A stretch of 36,948 nucleotides of DNA, from assembly GCA_020851415.1 (NCBI GenBank), contig JADZCU010000042.1, positions 1-36,948 of the forward strand, read 5' to 3'. Below the pieces are notes generated by a model, which was not told the origin of the DNA, made no database searches, and worked only from the letters and a program-made list of their open reading frames with translations. The translations under genes and the position numbers were made by a program. The stretch is from Candidatus Peregrinibacteria bacterium (GTDB lineage: Bacteria > Patescibacteriota > Gracilibacteria > UBA1369). Positions 17,529-24,882 of the stretch are shown piece after piece. The stretch's first letter is position 1; every line of letters begins with the position of its first letter.

Positions 17529-19094
17529 CTAAAATTTGGGAGCTTCTGGGTCTTCACGCTTAACCTTTTTCAAATCACCGGTTATGCGGTCTTGATATTT
17601 TTTCGGTAACGCATCAAAAGGCAAATAGCTCAGTGGCAAATAATCCAAAGGATCAACATGCTTTCCACCTTTCAAAACCTCAAAGTGCAAGTGCGCCCCA
17701 GTAGTCATATAACCGGCACCCTTTGTACCAGGGGTACCACCAGATAAAGCTACAGTCTGCCCACGATAAACCCGTTCACCTTCCTTCACGCGGAATTCGG
17801 AAACGTGACCATAAATAGTCATAAATCCACCCTTATGGGCAACAATCAAATAACTGTAACCATAACCGTTATCACGGACTTTATAAGCAATGCCGTCTTC
17901 CGGCGCACGAATAGGTGTGCCCTGATGGGTAGGAATATCAATGGCATTATGACCTACACCAAACACAGCAACATAACTCGGATCATGATAGTAAGCACTG
18001 ATACCGCGCCCTGGACTTACCGGCCAGCTTGGTGAAAAATCTCCCTGATTTTGAGTATCACGAATAAATTGGTACACGGAAGTCTTATCTCCATGAATCA
18101 AAGCCTCGTAATTTTCCGGATCAAAATCATCACCCAGTTCCTGAACTTTTTCCTCAATAAATTTCAAATTATCCCGCAGAGTTTGCAAATCAAGTTGAAC
18201 CTGCTCCTGTTGAAGCTTGGATTCAGCCAATAACTGTTCATAAATTTTCTGTTCACCCTTTGTCTGCTCCAAAAGTTCAGTCTTGGCATTCTTTTGAATA
18301 TCCAAATTCATCTGTTCCTGATCTAATCTTTCGTGGAGCATCAATAAGCGGTTCTTTTGTTCAATCACCAAATCTTCATCCTCATGCAGCTCCACAATCA
18401 AAGACTCCAAACGATCAAAAATCTCATGTCCGGTATTTTCCAAAATATTAAAATACTTCATCTGTTGAAGCTGATCACCAATGCTGTCATCAGACAGCAA
18501 AAGTTTCGCCACACTAATCTGATCATTCTCCAATAAAGTGTTGGTAACACTACTTTCCTGTATATATATAGTCTCCAGATAATCCATCAACATATTTTTC
18601 TGGTTCTCAATCTCCAATTTTTTAGTTTCAATATCGTTATAGAGTTGAATCAATAAACTTTCCTTTTCATTAATTTGTAACTCAACGTTTGAAATAAGAT
18701 TTGCCGTCTGGGAAATCAGGGAATCCAGGTTCGCAAGTTGCTCATTCAAAGTCTTAATTTCATCTTCAACATGCTCCACGCGCCCGCTCGCTTCATCCAC
18801 ACTTCGGGTCACGTTGGCATAATCATGCTGGGTAGCCTTTAACTCATCGCGAATATTCTGCAAAAACTGCGCTCGCTTCAGTGCACGTTCATCTACTTGC
18901 TGGCTCAATTCTGTCTCCAGCGCTTGTGTTGCCCCAAACAGGGCATCCGGCACAGTTTGAGAGTTCATAACTTCAGACGAAGTCCCGGTCCCACCCTCCT
19001 GGGTTTCAGCCAACAAAACACCTGTGTCCACAAACATGGCCACAAATGCGAGCAATAACATTACGGTAAGGACTGGATTTTTAGTACTTTGCAT
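17529..19094 (-). CDS. Exported M23 (lysostaphin-type) peptidase with long coiled coils
   Basis: 521 residues. An N-terminal signal or anchor (about 8-29) is followed by two extended coiled-coil blocks (about 55-170 and 225-325), as in EnvC/NlpD-like hydrolase regulators. The C-terminal M23 domain (about 355-500) has its zinc ligands in place: His382 and Asp386 in GHNAID, and His470 in GAHLHFEV (468-470), with the assisting YGH at 430. It should therefore be catalytically active against peptidoglycan cross-bridges, acting in cell separation or wall remodelling. Its promoter lies so close to the ATG that the mRNA is probably leaderless. Confidence 0.93.
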   Translation of the reverse strand: MQSTKNPVLTVMLLLAFVAMFVDTGVLLAETQEGGTGTSSEVMNSQTVPDALFGATQALETELSQQVDERALKRAQFLQNIRDELKATQHDYANVTRSVDEASGRVEHVEDEIKTLNEQLANLDSLISQTANLISNVELQINEKESLLIQLYNDIETKKLEIENQKNMLMDYLETIYIQESSVTNTLLENDQISVAKLLLSDDSIGDQLQQMKYFNILENTGHEIFDRLESLIVELHEDEDLVIEQKNRLLMLHERLDQEQMNLDIQKNAKTELLEQTKGEQKIYEQLLAESKLQQEQVQLDLQTLRDNLKFIEEKVQELGDDFDPENYEALIHGDKTSVYQFIRDTQNQGDFSPSWPVSPGRGISAYYHDPSYVAVFGVGHNAIDIPTHQGTPIRAPEDGIAYKVRDNGYGYSYLIVAHKGGFMTIYGHVSEFRVKEGERVYRGQTVALSGGTPGTKGAGYMTTGAHLHFEVLKGGKHVDPLDYLPLSYLPFDALPKKYQDRITGDLKKVKREDPEAPKF

Positions 19095-19102
19095 ATCAGG
19101 TA

Positions 19103-19131
19103 ATTATAGCAAAATTTACCCAATCAAACAA
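19103..19131 (-). promoter_or_regulatory. Promoter of the M23 peptidase gene, probably leaderless
   Basis: TTGTTT (19131-19126), 17 bases, TATAAT (19108-19103), with a TGC extension. Only eight bases separate the -10 box from the ATG at 19094, so transcription should start at or within a few bases of the start codon. Confidence 0.8.
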
Positions 19132-19256
19132 CGCTCTCAGCGCTCACCAAAGCCAAAAGGTGGTTGCGTAAAGCGAAAATTTATGTAAAATCATCATTTC
19201 AAACCGCAAAGCACCAAAAACAGGCCTGTTTTGAGGCAATAAAGCTCTACTTACTC

Positions 19257-19285
19257 TTGCAACCACGGTTCTATTTCAGTACAAT
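19257..19285 (+). promoter_or_regulatory. Promoter of rpmA
   Basis: TTGCAA (19257-19262), 17 bases, TACAAT (19280-19285). The predicted leader is about 25 bases, without a Shine-Dalgarno sequence. Confidence 0.7.
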
Positions 19286-19316
19286 CACCCTGCTTTTTAA
19301 ATTTTGACGTAAATAT

Positions 19317-19595
19317 ATGGCTCATAAGAAAGCCGCAGGTAGTACAAGTAACGGACGAGATTCGCAGGCCAAACGCCTTGGTATCAAGGTATATGGTGGT
19401 CAGGTGGTTCGCGCCGGAAACATTATTGTTCGCCAACGCGGTACAAAATTCCATCCTGGTAAAAACGTAGGTATTGGCACCGACCATACCCTTTTTGCTC
19501 TCACAGACGGCAAAGTTGAGTTCCAGGAGAAGCAATTGCGCAAGTATGACGGTCGTGTCTTCAAAGACAAGTTCGTCAATGTTGTAGCTGCTTAA
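19317..19595 (+). CDS. rpmA: Large-subunit ribosomal protein L27 (bL27)
   Basis: 92 residues. The N-terminus [20 protein letters not shown] reaches the peptidyl-transferase centre and starts directly in its mature-like form, without the cleaved extension of Firmicutes L27. The body [22 protein letters not shown] is the family signature. rplU (L21), the usual partner just upstream, is absent here: the upstream 220 bases are non-coding. It is followed eight bases later by an unknown gene. Confidence 0.97.
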   Translation: MAHKKAAGSTSNGRDSQAKRLGIKVYGGQVVRAGNIIVRQRGTKFHPGKNVGIGTDHTLFALTDGKVEFQEKQLRKYDGRVFKDKFVNVVAA

Positions 19596-19602
19596 TTCCT
19601 GA

Positions 19603-20322
19603 ATGTCCGATCTCGAATCATTTTCAGGCTTTGACGGTAACGAGGCGTATGATCCCGCCGCGTTTGAACGATTCAAAGAACGCATGAAAGCTGCATCTGC
19701 CCAGCTGAAAGCAATTCAAGCCGGTGAGCAGAAACAAAAGAAAAAAGAGGACGAACTCATCAAAATCCTCCTCAAATTCATACAGTCCGGTCAAAATAGA
19801 GACGTACTCCTATTGATATCACACCTGCTGGAAGACAATGTCCCGGCAGGTTTCATCGTTGCCCTCATCGCCATCGCCTACGAAGAGATCCAAAACCAAA
19901 TCGGCCTCAAACTCCTGCCGGAGCCCGATGATTTAGCCAAGCATGCCGCAGCTGAGTCAGAAAAAGTACTCCTGGAAGGGACTACAGATCCACCAAAAAA
20001 AGAAACCCTGCCCGACCACTATATGCACGGGGATATTCTTCCGTTAAAAATCAAGATCGCCATAGACGCCTGGGTTCAGGAAATCTTTAAACGAGCCAGC
20101 GAAAACCCACATCGCATCATCAAAACCGGCATCGACCAGGAAGGAAACATCAAACTCACCATTATTCAGTTATCCACATTCTGTTTACGCGACTTCATGG
20201 AAAACCAGTCGCAGCCAGCGGAATATGACCGCCTCCGCGACTTCATGGAAGTTATGCTTCAGGGCATCTTCAAAAAACTCGATGACATGGTCAAAAACCA
20301 AAAAGAGCTTCGCGGGGAATAA
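19603..20322 (+). CDS. Unknown, mostly helical soluble protein
   Basis: 239 residues, no recognisable domain and no signal peptide. The N-terminal 45 residues are charged (Lys/Gln/Glu), followed by amphipathic helices with one hydrophobic patch near 85-105 (VPAGFIVALIAIAYEEI), too polar at its edges for a sure membrane helix. A DPPKKETLPDHYMHGDILP linker separates the halves; the second half contains a repeated RDFME motif. It starts eight bases after rpmA and is presumably co-transcribed with it. It may be a lineage-specific protein. Confidence 0.75.
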   Translation: MSDLESFSGFDGNEAYDPAAFERFKERMKAASAQLKAIQAGEQKQKKKEDELIKILLKFIQSGQNRDVLLLISHLLEDNVPAGFIVALIAIAYEEIQNQIGLKLLPEPDDLAKHAAAESEKVLLEGTTDPPKKETLPDHYMHGDILPLKIKIAIDAWVQEIFKRASENPHRIIKTGIDQEGNIKLTIIQLSTFCLRDFMENQSQPAEYDRLRDFMEVMLQGIFKKLDDMVKNQKELRGE

Positions 20323-20326
20323 ATAC

Positions 20327-20377
20327 AGGAACCTTACCTTTTATTGACTTTTTACAGGTCAAAAGGGTAAAGTACCT
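20327..20377 (+). other. Imperfect inverted repeat with a promoter inside
   Basis: The left arm 20327-20342 and right arm 20361-20377 match with about two mismatches and one bulge over 16-17 bases. The -35 box lies in the loop and the -10 box in the right arm. No T run follows the right arm, so it is not an obvious terminator. Confidence 0.55.
20344..20373 (+). promoter_or_regulatory. Possible promoter of the 393-residue unknown gene
   Basis: TTGACT (20344-20349), 18 bases, TAAAGT (20368-20373), 23 bases before the ATG at 20397. Confidence 0.5.
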
Positions 20378-20396
20378 CCCAATTTAACATCACAAT

Positions 20397-21578
20397 ATGC
20401 CTAAAGATACTATCGAAACACAGGATGTCTTCAACGTGCCGGATCAAATCTGTGACACCGTTTGGGAGATGGTAAAAAGCCCAAAATTCAGACAGTTCCT
20501 CAAATACTATAACAACCTCAGGAAAAGCCAAATCAAACAAACAAAAGCCAGAGCAAGCGGCAGAGCTGTAAAAGATTCTCCGGAATTGGAAGATCTACTT
20601 CTGGATCAAGAATGGCAGGAAGTTACATCCGGCGATTTATTCAACAACTACGACAAAGCAATGGATGCTTATTCTGTTTGGAAAGATCTGGAACTCCGCG
20701 GAAAAGTTGAGCCAATCTCACAAGTGCAAACACTGGTACGTGAAATGGTAGACAGTGCACGTGAAAGATCCGTTGACCGCATACTCCCTGAGCAGGAAAT
20801 GAAAGAACGTTTTCAGAAACTTGGCATAGATATTCAAAAAGTTAGTGCAGAGTGGGAACATTTCTACACTTCGAACAAAAATTTCAGAAGAATGCTGGTG
20901 CAGGCAGGACAAATGGCCGATAAAGAAAAATACTCATTACCAATACCGGAAATTAGTGAAGGTGCCATGCAGGCTTTTGAAAAAGCTTTTGCTGAAAATC
21001 GAATAGACAGCGTGATGATCGACGACGCCCGACTGAACAACGAAGACATGTACCAGGCACATTTTGGCAAAGCAATTGAAGCAGAGGTAGGCGAAGCACT
21101 TCCAATAGCACCTCAAAAAGTAGGAAACCCAAAATCAGCAGCATCAATAAAAAAAGCCCGTCCAAAACACCTCACCCAGCTCCCAACAGTACGCGTTGTG
21201 GGGTACAAATTTTCTCCCCAAGGCCGTGAACGCAACGCAACCAATGGAAGTTACAAATTCACCGACGATCTTCAAAAATCCCCAGGCTCCGGAGTTATGG
21301 AGTTTACTACCCTTATGAATCTCATCGCAAAATATTCCCAGGAAGGTGGCCGGAAACTGAGCGAATTCACATCATGGGATTATTACGACGGAAACAGCTG
21401 TGTTGGAGGCGCCCAGGTTTCCACAATCCTGAATAACGTAAATCCGGACGGCACTGTTCTTTTGGCAACCATAACAAACAGCAGTGAAGAGGTGGATGTC
21501 AGTATCCAAAATGTAAAACCCGACCAGCTCGTCGGCAACTCCTTTGCGCGACCAACCATCCAGAGCGACCTGGCTTAA
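20397..21578 (+). CDS. Unknown soluble protein
   Basis: 393 residues, no signal peptide or membrane helix. The first ~250 residues are charged and helical (KSPKFRQFLKYYNNLRKSQI, EISEGAMQAFEKAFAENR). The C-terminal ~130 look beta-rich (TVRVVGYKFSPQGRERN, SCVGGAQVSTILNNVNPDGT) and may form a separate domain. I recognise no catalytic motif. It is a single gene between rpmA-239 aa and tRNA-His, which is convergent with it 8 bases away. Confidence 0.75.
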   Translation: MPKDTIETQDVFNVPDQICDTVWEMVKSPKFRQFLKYYNNLRKSQIKQTKARASGRAVKDSPELEDLLLDQEWQEVTSGDLFNNYDKAMDAYSVWKDLELRGKVEPISQVQTLVREMVDSARERSVDRILPEQEMKERFQKLGIDIQKVSAEWEHFYTSNKNFRRMLVQAGQMADKEKYSLPIPEISEGAMQAFEKAFAENRIDSVMIDDARLNNEDMYQAHFGKAIEAEVGEALPIAPQKVGNPKSAASIKKARPKHLTQLPTVRVVGYKFSPQGRERNATNGSYKFTDDLQKSPGSGVMEFTTLMNLIAKYSQEGGRKLSEFTSWDYYDGNSCVGGAQVSTILNNVNPDGTVLLATITNSSEEVDVSIQNVKPDQLVGNSFARPTIQSDLA

Positions 21579-21586
21579 AGTTCTAA

Positions 21587-21663
21587 TGGGGTGATCTATG
21601 GGGCTCGAACCCATGACCCTCGGGACCACAACCCGATGCTCTGCCAGCTGAGCTAAGACCACC
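21587..21663 (-). tRNA. tRNA-His (anticodon GTG)
   Basis: On the minus strand the acceptor stem GTGGTCT pairs with AGATCAC, preceded by the tRNA-His-specific extra G(-1) opposite C73. The anticodon loop TTGTGGT gives GTG. T arm ATGGG-TTCGAGC-CCCAT. CCA is encoded (21589-21587). Confidence 0.96.
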
Positions 21664-21724
21664 ATGGAAATTATGTGTAGGCCAGTTTTGCTGTGGTGTT
21701 CAGCGCGCTTCCGCACGCCCGCCG

Positions 21725-21752
21725 ATTGTACCAGAGCCCCACAATTTTGCAA
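21725..21752 (-). promoter_or_regulatory. Promoter of tRNA-His
   Basis: TTGCAA (21752-21747), 16 bases, TACAAT (21730-21725) with a TGG extension. It lies about 60 bases upstream of the tRNA 5' end, so the precursor has a GC-rich leader. Confidence 0.7.
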
Positions 21753-21775
21753 TAAAATGATTTTAAATACCAAGA

Positions 21776-21886
21776 AGGCGCCAGAACTTGCCAGCGCCTC
21801 CTTTAGGGTCTTAGGAGTATCAACGCCCTAGAAAAGCCTTAATATCCTAAAACTAATTGTGTGTAAGGTGTAAACCTTATGCTGAG
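21776..21886 (-). ncRNA. Possible small structured RNA or leader (unassigned)
   Basis: No gene fits in 21664-21905. On the minus strand a promoter-like pair, TTGCTC (21916-21911) and TATAAT (21894-21889), spacing 16, would start a transcript near 21883. It would contain a 6-bp tetraloop hairpin (21879-21864), a TAGGG/CCCTA pairing (about 21830-21804) and an AGGCGC/GCGCCT hairpin (21799-21776). No long T run closes it, and I recognise no known RNA family. Confidence 0.3.
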
Positions 21887-21905
21887 TTATTATACACGAT
21901 ATGCT

Positions 21906-22772
21906 CTAGAGAGCAAGAAAACTTTTCATGTTATACGGAAGAATCGTAACATCGTAATTGCGAGCCAATACATCAACCTTTTTTTGCTCATCCCCAGTAA
22001 AATACTCTTTACCATTAAACACTTTATTTTTTAAGAAATCATACTTCACCGCAAGTGTGCCATTATTGTACGCAAGTTCGCGGAACTCATTTCCATGAAG
22101 TACATAATAGGCGTATGACTCTGCAAAATCTTCAAATACATCACTCTTGGAATACCCGGAAACAAAATCCAGATCAGTCATATCATCCCGCAGCGTGTTT
22201 TCATTCTTAAAACTCAAAGAATAAAACTCAGCACTTGGATCATCGCTATAAACAGGAGCAGTACCGTCTACAAATCCACTGGCGCCATTTTCAGCGGAAC
22301 CCTGTAAAGACCCGGTATCAACAACATGACCCATCTCATGGACAAGCACACTGATCAATTCCTCATCGGTCACATTTTGGCATCTCAAAATAATGGTCGA
22401 TCCACCACCAAGACCGCGGCGACCGCTATCGGAAAAATATAAAGTAAGATTTTTCAATTGAGAAGCGTGCCGTGGAGGCAAACTTGCCAAAGTTTTATAA
22501 ACCAAAGATTTACAATGATTCAAAGAAGATTCAGTAGGTTTCGGATCACTGGACTCAAAATCCGTGCCCGGATGAAGTTTCACTCCAAGTTCACTCAACT
22601 TTGCAGCCGCTTCTTCTTCTGTCAGTGCAGTAGTTTGAGTTTCAACAACCATCTGTGAGTTCAAACGTTTACTCTCCATGAGTGAGTTCATAAACTCATT
22701 TGATTGGCCTGAAAGATTCAGAAGCGTAGTAATCAGAGCCGCGAGATTGAAGAATGTAATAGATCGTTTCAT
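21906..22772 (-). CDS. Exported HExxH zinc metalloprotease, unassigned family
   Basis: 288 residues from the ATG at 22772; upstream in-frame codons lie in the transcript leader. The N-terminal hydrophobic segment (about 5-22) is a signal peptide or anchor. HEMGH at 145-149 is a classical zinc-binding HExxH motif, followed by a likely third ligand and helper in EDFAESYAYY (about 214-223), as in gluzincin-type proteases. A Cys pair (87, 131) could form a disulfide. Substrate unknown; the neighbourhood of surface proteins and an M23 peptidase suggests an envelope role, which is inference. It shares a divergent promoter region with the coiled-coil gene at 23034. Confidence 0.8.
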   Translation of the reverse strand: MKRSITFFNLAALITTLLNLSGQSNEFMNSLMESKRLNSQMVVETQTTALTEEEAAAKLSELGVKLHPGTDFESSDPKPTESSLNHCKSLVYKTLASLPPRHASQLKNLTLYFSDSGRRGLGGGSTIILRCQNVTDEELISVLVHEMGHVVDTGSLQGSAENGASGFVDGTAPVYSDDPSAEFYSLSFKNENTLRDDMTDLDFVSGYSKSDVFEDFAESYAYYVLHGNEFRELAYNNGTLAVKYDFLKNKVFNGKEYFTGDEQKKVDVLARNYDVTILPYNMKSFLAL

Positions 22773-22850
22773 AAAGACAAAAACATAATTACAGGGCTGT
22801 ACTTGTGTTTTTGTTTTACGAAATGTCGGAATTTTGAACCTTTTATCCGT

Positions 22851-22876
22851 TCTGGAATCAAACAATTTCTTCCAGA
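22851..22876 (-). other. Leader hairpin of the metalloprotease mRNA
   Basis: TCTGGAA and TTCCAGA pair perfectly (7 bp) around 12 bases, close to the predicted transcript 5' end. The leader of about 108 bases also begins with a CACCTCCTG sequence resembling an anti-Shine-Dalgarno sequence. Confidence 0.5.
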
Positions 22877-22886
22877 CAGGAGGTGA

Positions 22887-22914
22887 AGTATAGCAGATTA
22901 AATGATTTTGTCAA
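22887..22914 (-). promoter_or_regulatory. Promoter of the metalloprotease gene
   Basis: Perfect TTGACA (22914-22909), 16 bases, TATACT (22892-22887). Confidence 0.8.
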
Positions 22915-22974
22915 TACCGATAGAGTGAAGGCTGTAAGGGGTTTCCCGAACATATCGTTGTCAGATAAACAAAC

Positions 22975-22992
22975 CTGTCAGCCAATTGACAG
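22975..22992 (+). promoter_or_regulatory. Inverted-repeat operator over the -35 box
   Basis: CTGTCA-N6-TGACAG. The right arm contains the -35 box TTGACA of the gene at 23034, so a bound repressor would block RNA polymerase. A further TTGTCAG half-site lies just upstream. Confidence 0.5.
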
Positions 22993-23013
22993 TGCGAGCA
23001 AACGTCCTATAAT
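22986..23013 (+). promoter_or_regulatory. Consensus sigma70-type promoter of the coiled-coil gene
   Basis: TTGACA (22986-22991), 16 bases, TATAAT (23008-23013). The leader is about 14 bases with no ribosome binding site. Confidence 0.9.
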
Positions 23014-23033
23014 ACCGCCCTTAATCGAATTTT

Positions 23034-24725
23034 ATGTCAGCACAAATAGGTGTCCCGAAAGCTTATTTAAAGCAACGTTTAGTCAATAGTCAGCCGGCTT
23101 TTAACACTTTCGCTCAAGCGACTGGCGAAAGGTATCGCATGATCACGAGTGGAGATCTTCAAAAAGTTGTCGTCGATTTTCAGGCAAAAGTACTCAAGGC
23201 GATTGATAGTTTTGAAGGAGATACTATCGCCAGCCTCGAAGAGTTAGCCACTATCTGCCAGGCCATCAGCGACATCAAAAAAGAAACCGCGGATGGTATA
23301 TTCAATCACGCACCTGGTCTCTCAAAAATAGCTCTCAGCTTCCGCCAATTAGTGGATGGGGAAAGATCAAAAGCCCTGGATGCAATTAAACAAGAATATG
23401 CGCTCCCAGAAAAAAAAGCTCAAAAAAACGGCCAAAATAAACCAAAGGTTCTGGCAGAAGATTCAGTCTTTTCTCATCTGGAAACCATGAATCAGACTGT
23501 AGAAAAAATAGTCGGAAAAATCAGTGCGCTCCTCTTAAACTGGTATCAGGACACAATCAGCAAACTTCAACAAAAGCTTAACAGTAATGATGGCGAGTAC
23601 AGCAAATCAATGTTAACAAGCATTGTCAGTGCAACAACCGCCATAGTCGATGACCTCAACGCCTTAAAACAGGATTTGGAAAAGTCGGCGGAAGAAAGTG
23701 CAGATATAAATTTTCCTACACTGCAGGATAAGCTCTTAAGAATGCTGGAAAGCATAGAGCAAAAGATCAAAAGTCCTGCCAAAAATCGTTCCCCGCAAGT
23801 ACAGGCTGCTTTGGATGAGGTAAATACTGAATCAATTGCATTAGCAATGATGAGTTTGGATATCAAACAATTTCACAAGATAGAGGGGACCCCGATTCTC
23901 AGTGGTGACACCCTGGAAAAAGCATTAGCCGAAAAATTTCTTGGCGAAAAGATCGCGGCAATAAAAGAAGGGAACGGCTCAAGAGATAACATAAGAGTAG
24001 GCGTTGCCGAGTACGAATATCTCAGTAAAAGCATCACGAATTGTGATGTAGCATCGGCGGAAGAGATTCCCCACGGCCGGCTCAAAAGAATGATCGAACA
24101 TTTAAACAATGAGTTTCACGGTGGCCTGGCTGTGCGTGATGCGAAATTTATAAAAAAATACGCGGAAAGCATAATTCAGGAACAACGGGAAAGTTTAGAT
24201 TCAGTTGGAACTAAGCTTGATCAGCTCAGCAAACCAAGCTTTAAAGCAGTCGCTACAGTGATAGATGCATTTTTCGCACTGGAAAGTGAACTGGCCGAGT
24301 TAGATATAAAGCTGAACGAATGTTTGGAGATAGAAAGGAAAAAAGACGAAATCGAAGGGAAATACAGACTTGCCAATCAGAAACATGAGCAATTAAAAAG
24401 AAGTGTTTCAGATGAAGAAAAAAAGATCAGTAGATTACGAAAAACCATGTCGGAAGGAGCGACCAATGCCACAACAGCGGAAGATTTTGCTGAATTGGCA
24501 AAATGCTCTGCGTCACTGAGTAGTGCATTAGCAAATGTAGAAAGACTCAAGCCGGAACTCATAACTTCATCTGAAGAAGTCGAGAGTATACAAATGCTGC
24601 TATTAGAAGCAGATCAAAACGATCAACTGCCGGAAAAAGCAAAAATCCTCAAGCGACAAGCCGAACTCAAAGCGGAAATTCAGGCAGCATCTGACCGCAC
24701 ACTCAAAGCACTCGAAACAAAATAA
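23034..24725 (+). CDS. Large coiled-coil protein, unknown function
   Basis: 563 residues, soluble, with no signal peptide. It is almost entirely helical: early helices (60-110), helical blocks from 150-250, and a strong C-terminal coiled coil (about 395-480, 505-560) rich in Glu/Lys/Leu. No enzymatic motif is visible. It is driven by the best promoter in the window and ends before a long hairpin. It resembles in style the helical proteins of the 25801-34469 locus but shows no motif in common that I can point to. A structural or scaffold role is possible. Confidence 0.8.
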   Translation: MSAQIGVPKAYLKQRLVNSQPAFNTFAQATGERYRMITSGDLQKVVVDFQAKVLKAIDSFEGDTIASLEELATICQAISDIKKETADGIFNHAPGLSKIALSFRQLVDGERSKALDAIKQEYALPEKKAQKNGQNKPKVLAEDSVFSHLETMNQTVEKIVGKISALLLNWYQDTISKLQQKLNSNDGEYSKSMLTSIVSATTAIVDDLNALKQDLEKSAEESADINFPTLQDKLLRMLESIEQKIKSPAKNRSPQVQAALDEVNTESIALAMMSLDIKQFHKIEGTPILSGDTLEKALAEKFLGEKIAAIKEGNGSRDNIRVGVAEYEYLSKSITNCDVASAEEIPHGRLKRMIEHLNNEFHGGLAVRDAKFIKKYAESIIQEQRESLDSVGTKLDQLSKPSFKAVATVIDAFFALESELAELDIKLNECLEIERKKDEIEGKYRLANQKHEQLKRSVSDEEKKISRLRKTMSEGATNATTAEDFAELAKCSASLSSALANVERLKPELITSSEEVESIQMLLLEADQNDQLPEKAKILKRQAELKAEIQAASDRTLKALETK

Positions 24726-24730
24726 ATATA

Positions 24731-24824
24731 GCAAAGAGGGGATACCGAGTTGCGAGTGACCCGTCATGTGACAGTCAATCGCGAATCTCATTGGTACCCC
24801 CGGTAACCCCTCTCTGCTCTTTTT
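24731..24824 (+). ncRNA. Long bipartite hairpin: terminator or small RNA
   Basis: GCAAAGAGGGG (24731-24741) pairs with CCCCTCTCTGC (24807-24817) with one mismatch. TACCG pairs with CGGTA one base further in, and the interior (about 24749-24785) folds again through TTGCGA/TCGCGAA and GTC/GAC arms. TCTTTTT follows, so it can terminate the upstream gene. The length and nested structure are unusual for a simple terminator. Confidence 0.55.
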
Positions 24825-24852
24825 GTAGTGCGCCCTGAATCCGGTGACTCAA
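24775..24852 (-). CDS. Possible 25-residue peptide with a perfect Shine-Dalgarno sequence
   Basis: AGAAAGGAGG (24870-24861) lies eight bases before a TTG that opens a frame of 25 codons ending in TGA. It follows the foreign lipoprotein-like gene. The sequence (MSHRIQGALQ...) is polar and unremarkable and overlaps the hairpin RNA. It may be a remnant of a gene that once continued downstream in the donor. Confidence 0.3.
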   Translation of the reverse strand: MSHRIQGALQKEQRGVTGGTNEIRD

Positions 24853-24882
24853 GGCTCACACCTCCTTTCTATTGGTTGTTGT

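Noticed and set aside
22883-23089. 68-codon plus-strand frame starting GTG beside an AGGAGGTGA sequence
   Set aside because: The GTG lies inside the would-be ribosome binding site, and the frame crosses the divergent promoters. The AGGAGG is the complement of the metalloprotease leader.
24731-24824. SRP RNA or 6S RNA identity for the long hairpin
   Set aside because: The conserved SRP apical loop sequence is absent, and the length and shape do not fit 6S RNA.
24858-24870. Resemblance of plus-strand CACCTCCTTTCT to the 3' end of 16S rRNA
   Set aside because: No other rRNA sequence is adjacent. It is simply the complement of a strong Shine-Dalgarno site on the minus strand.
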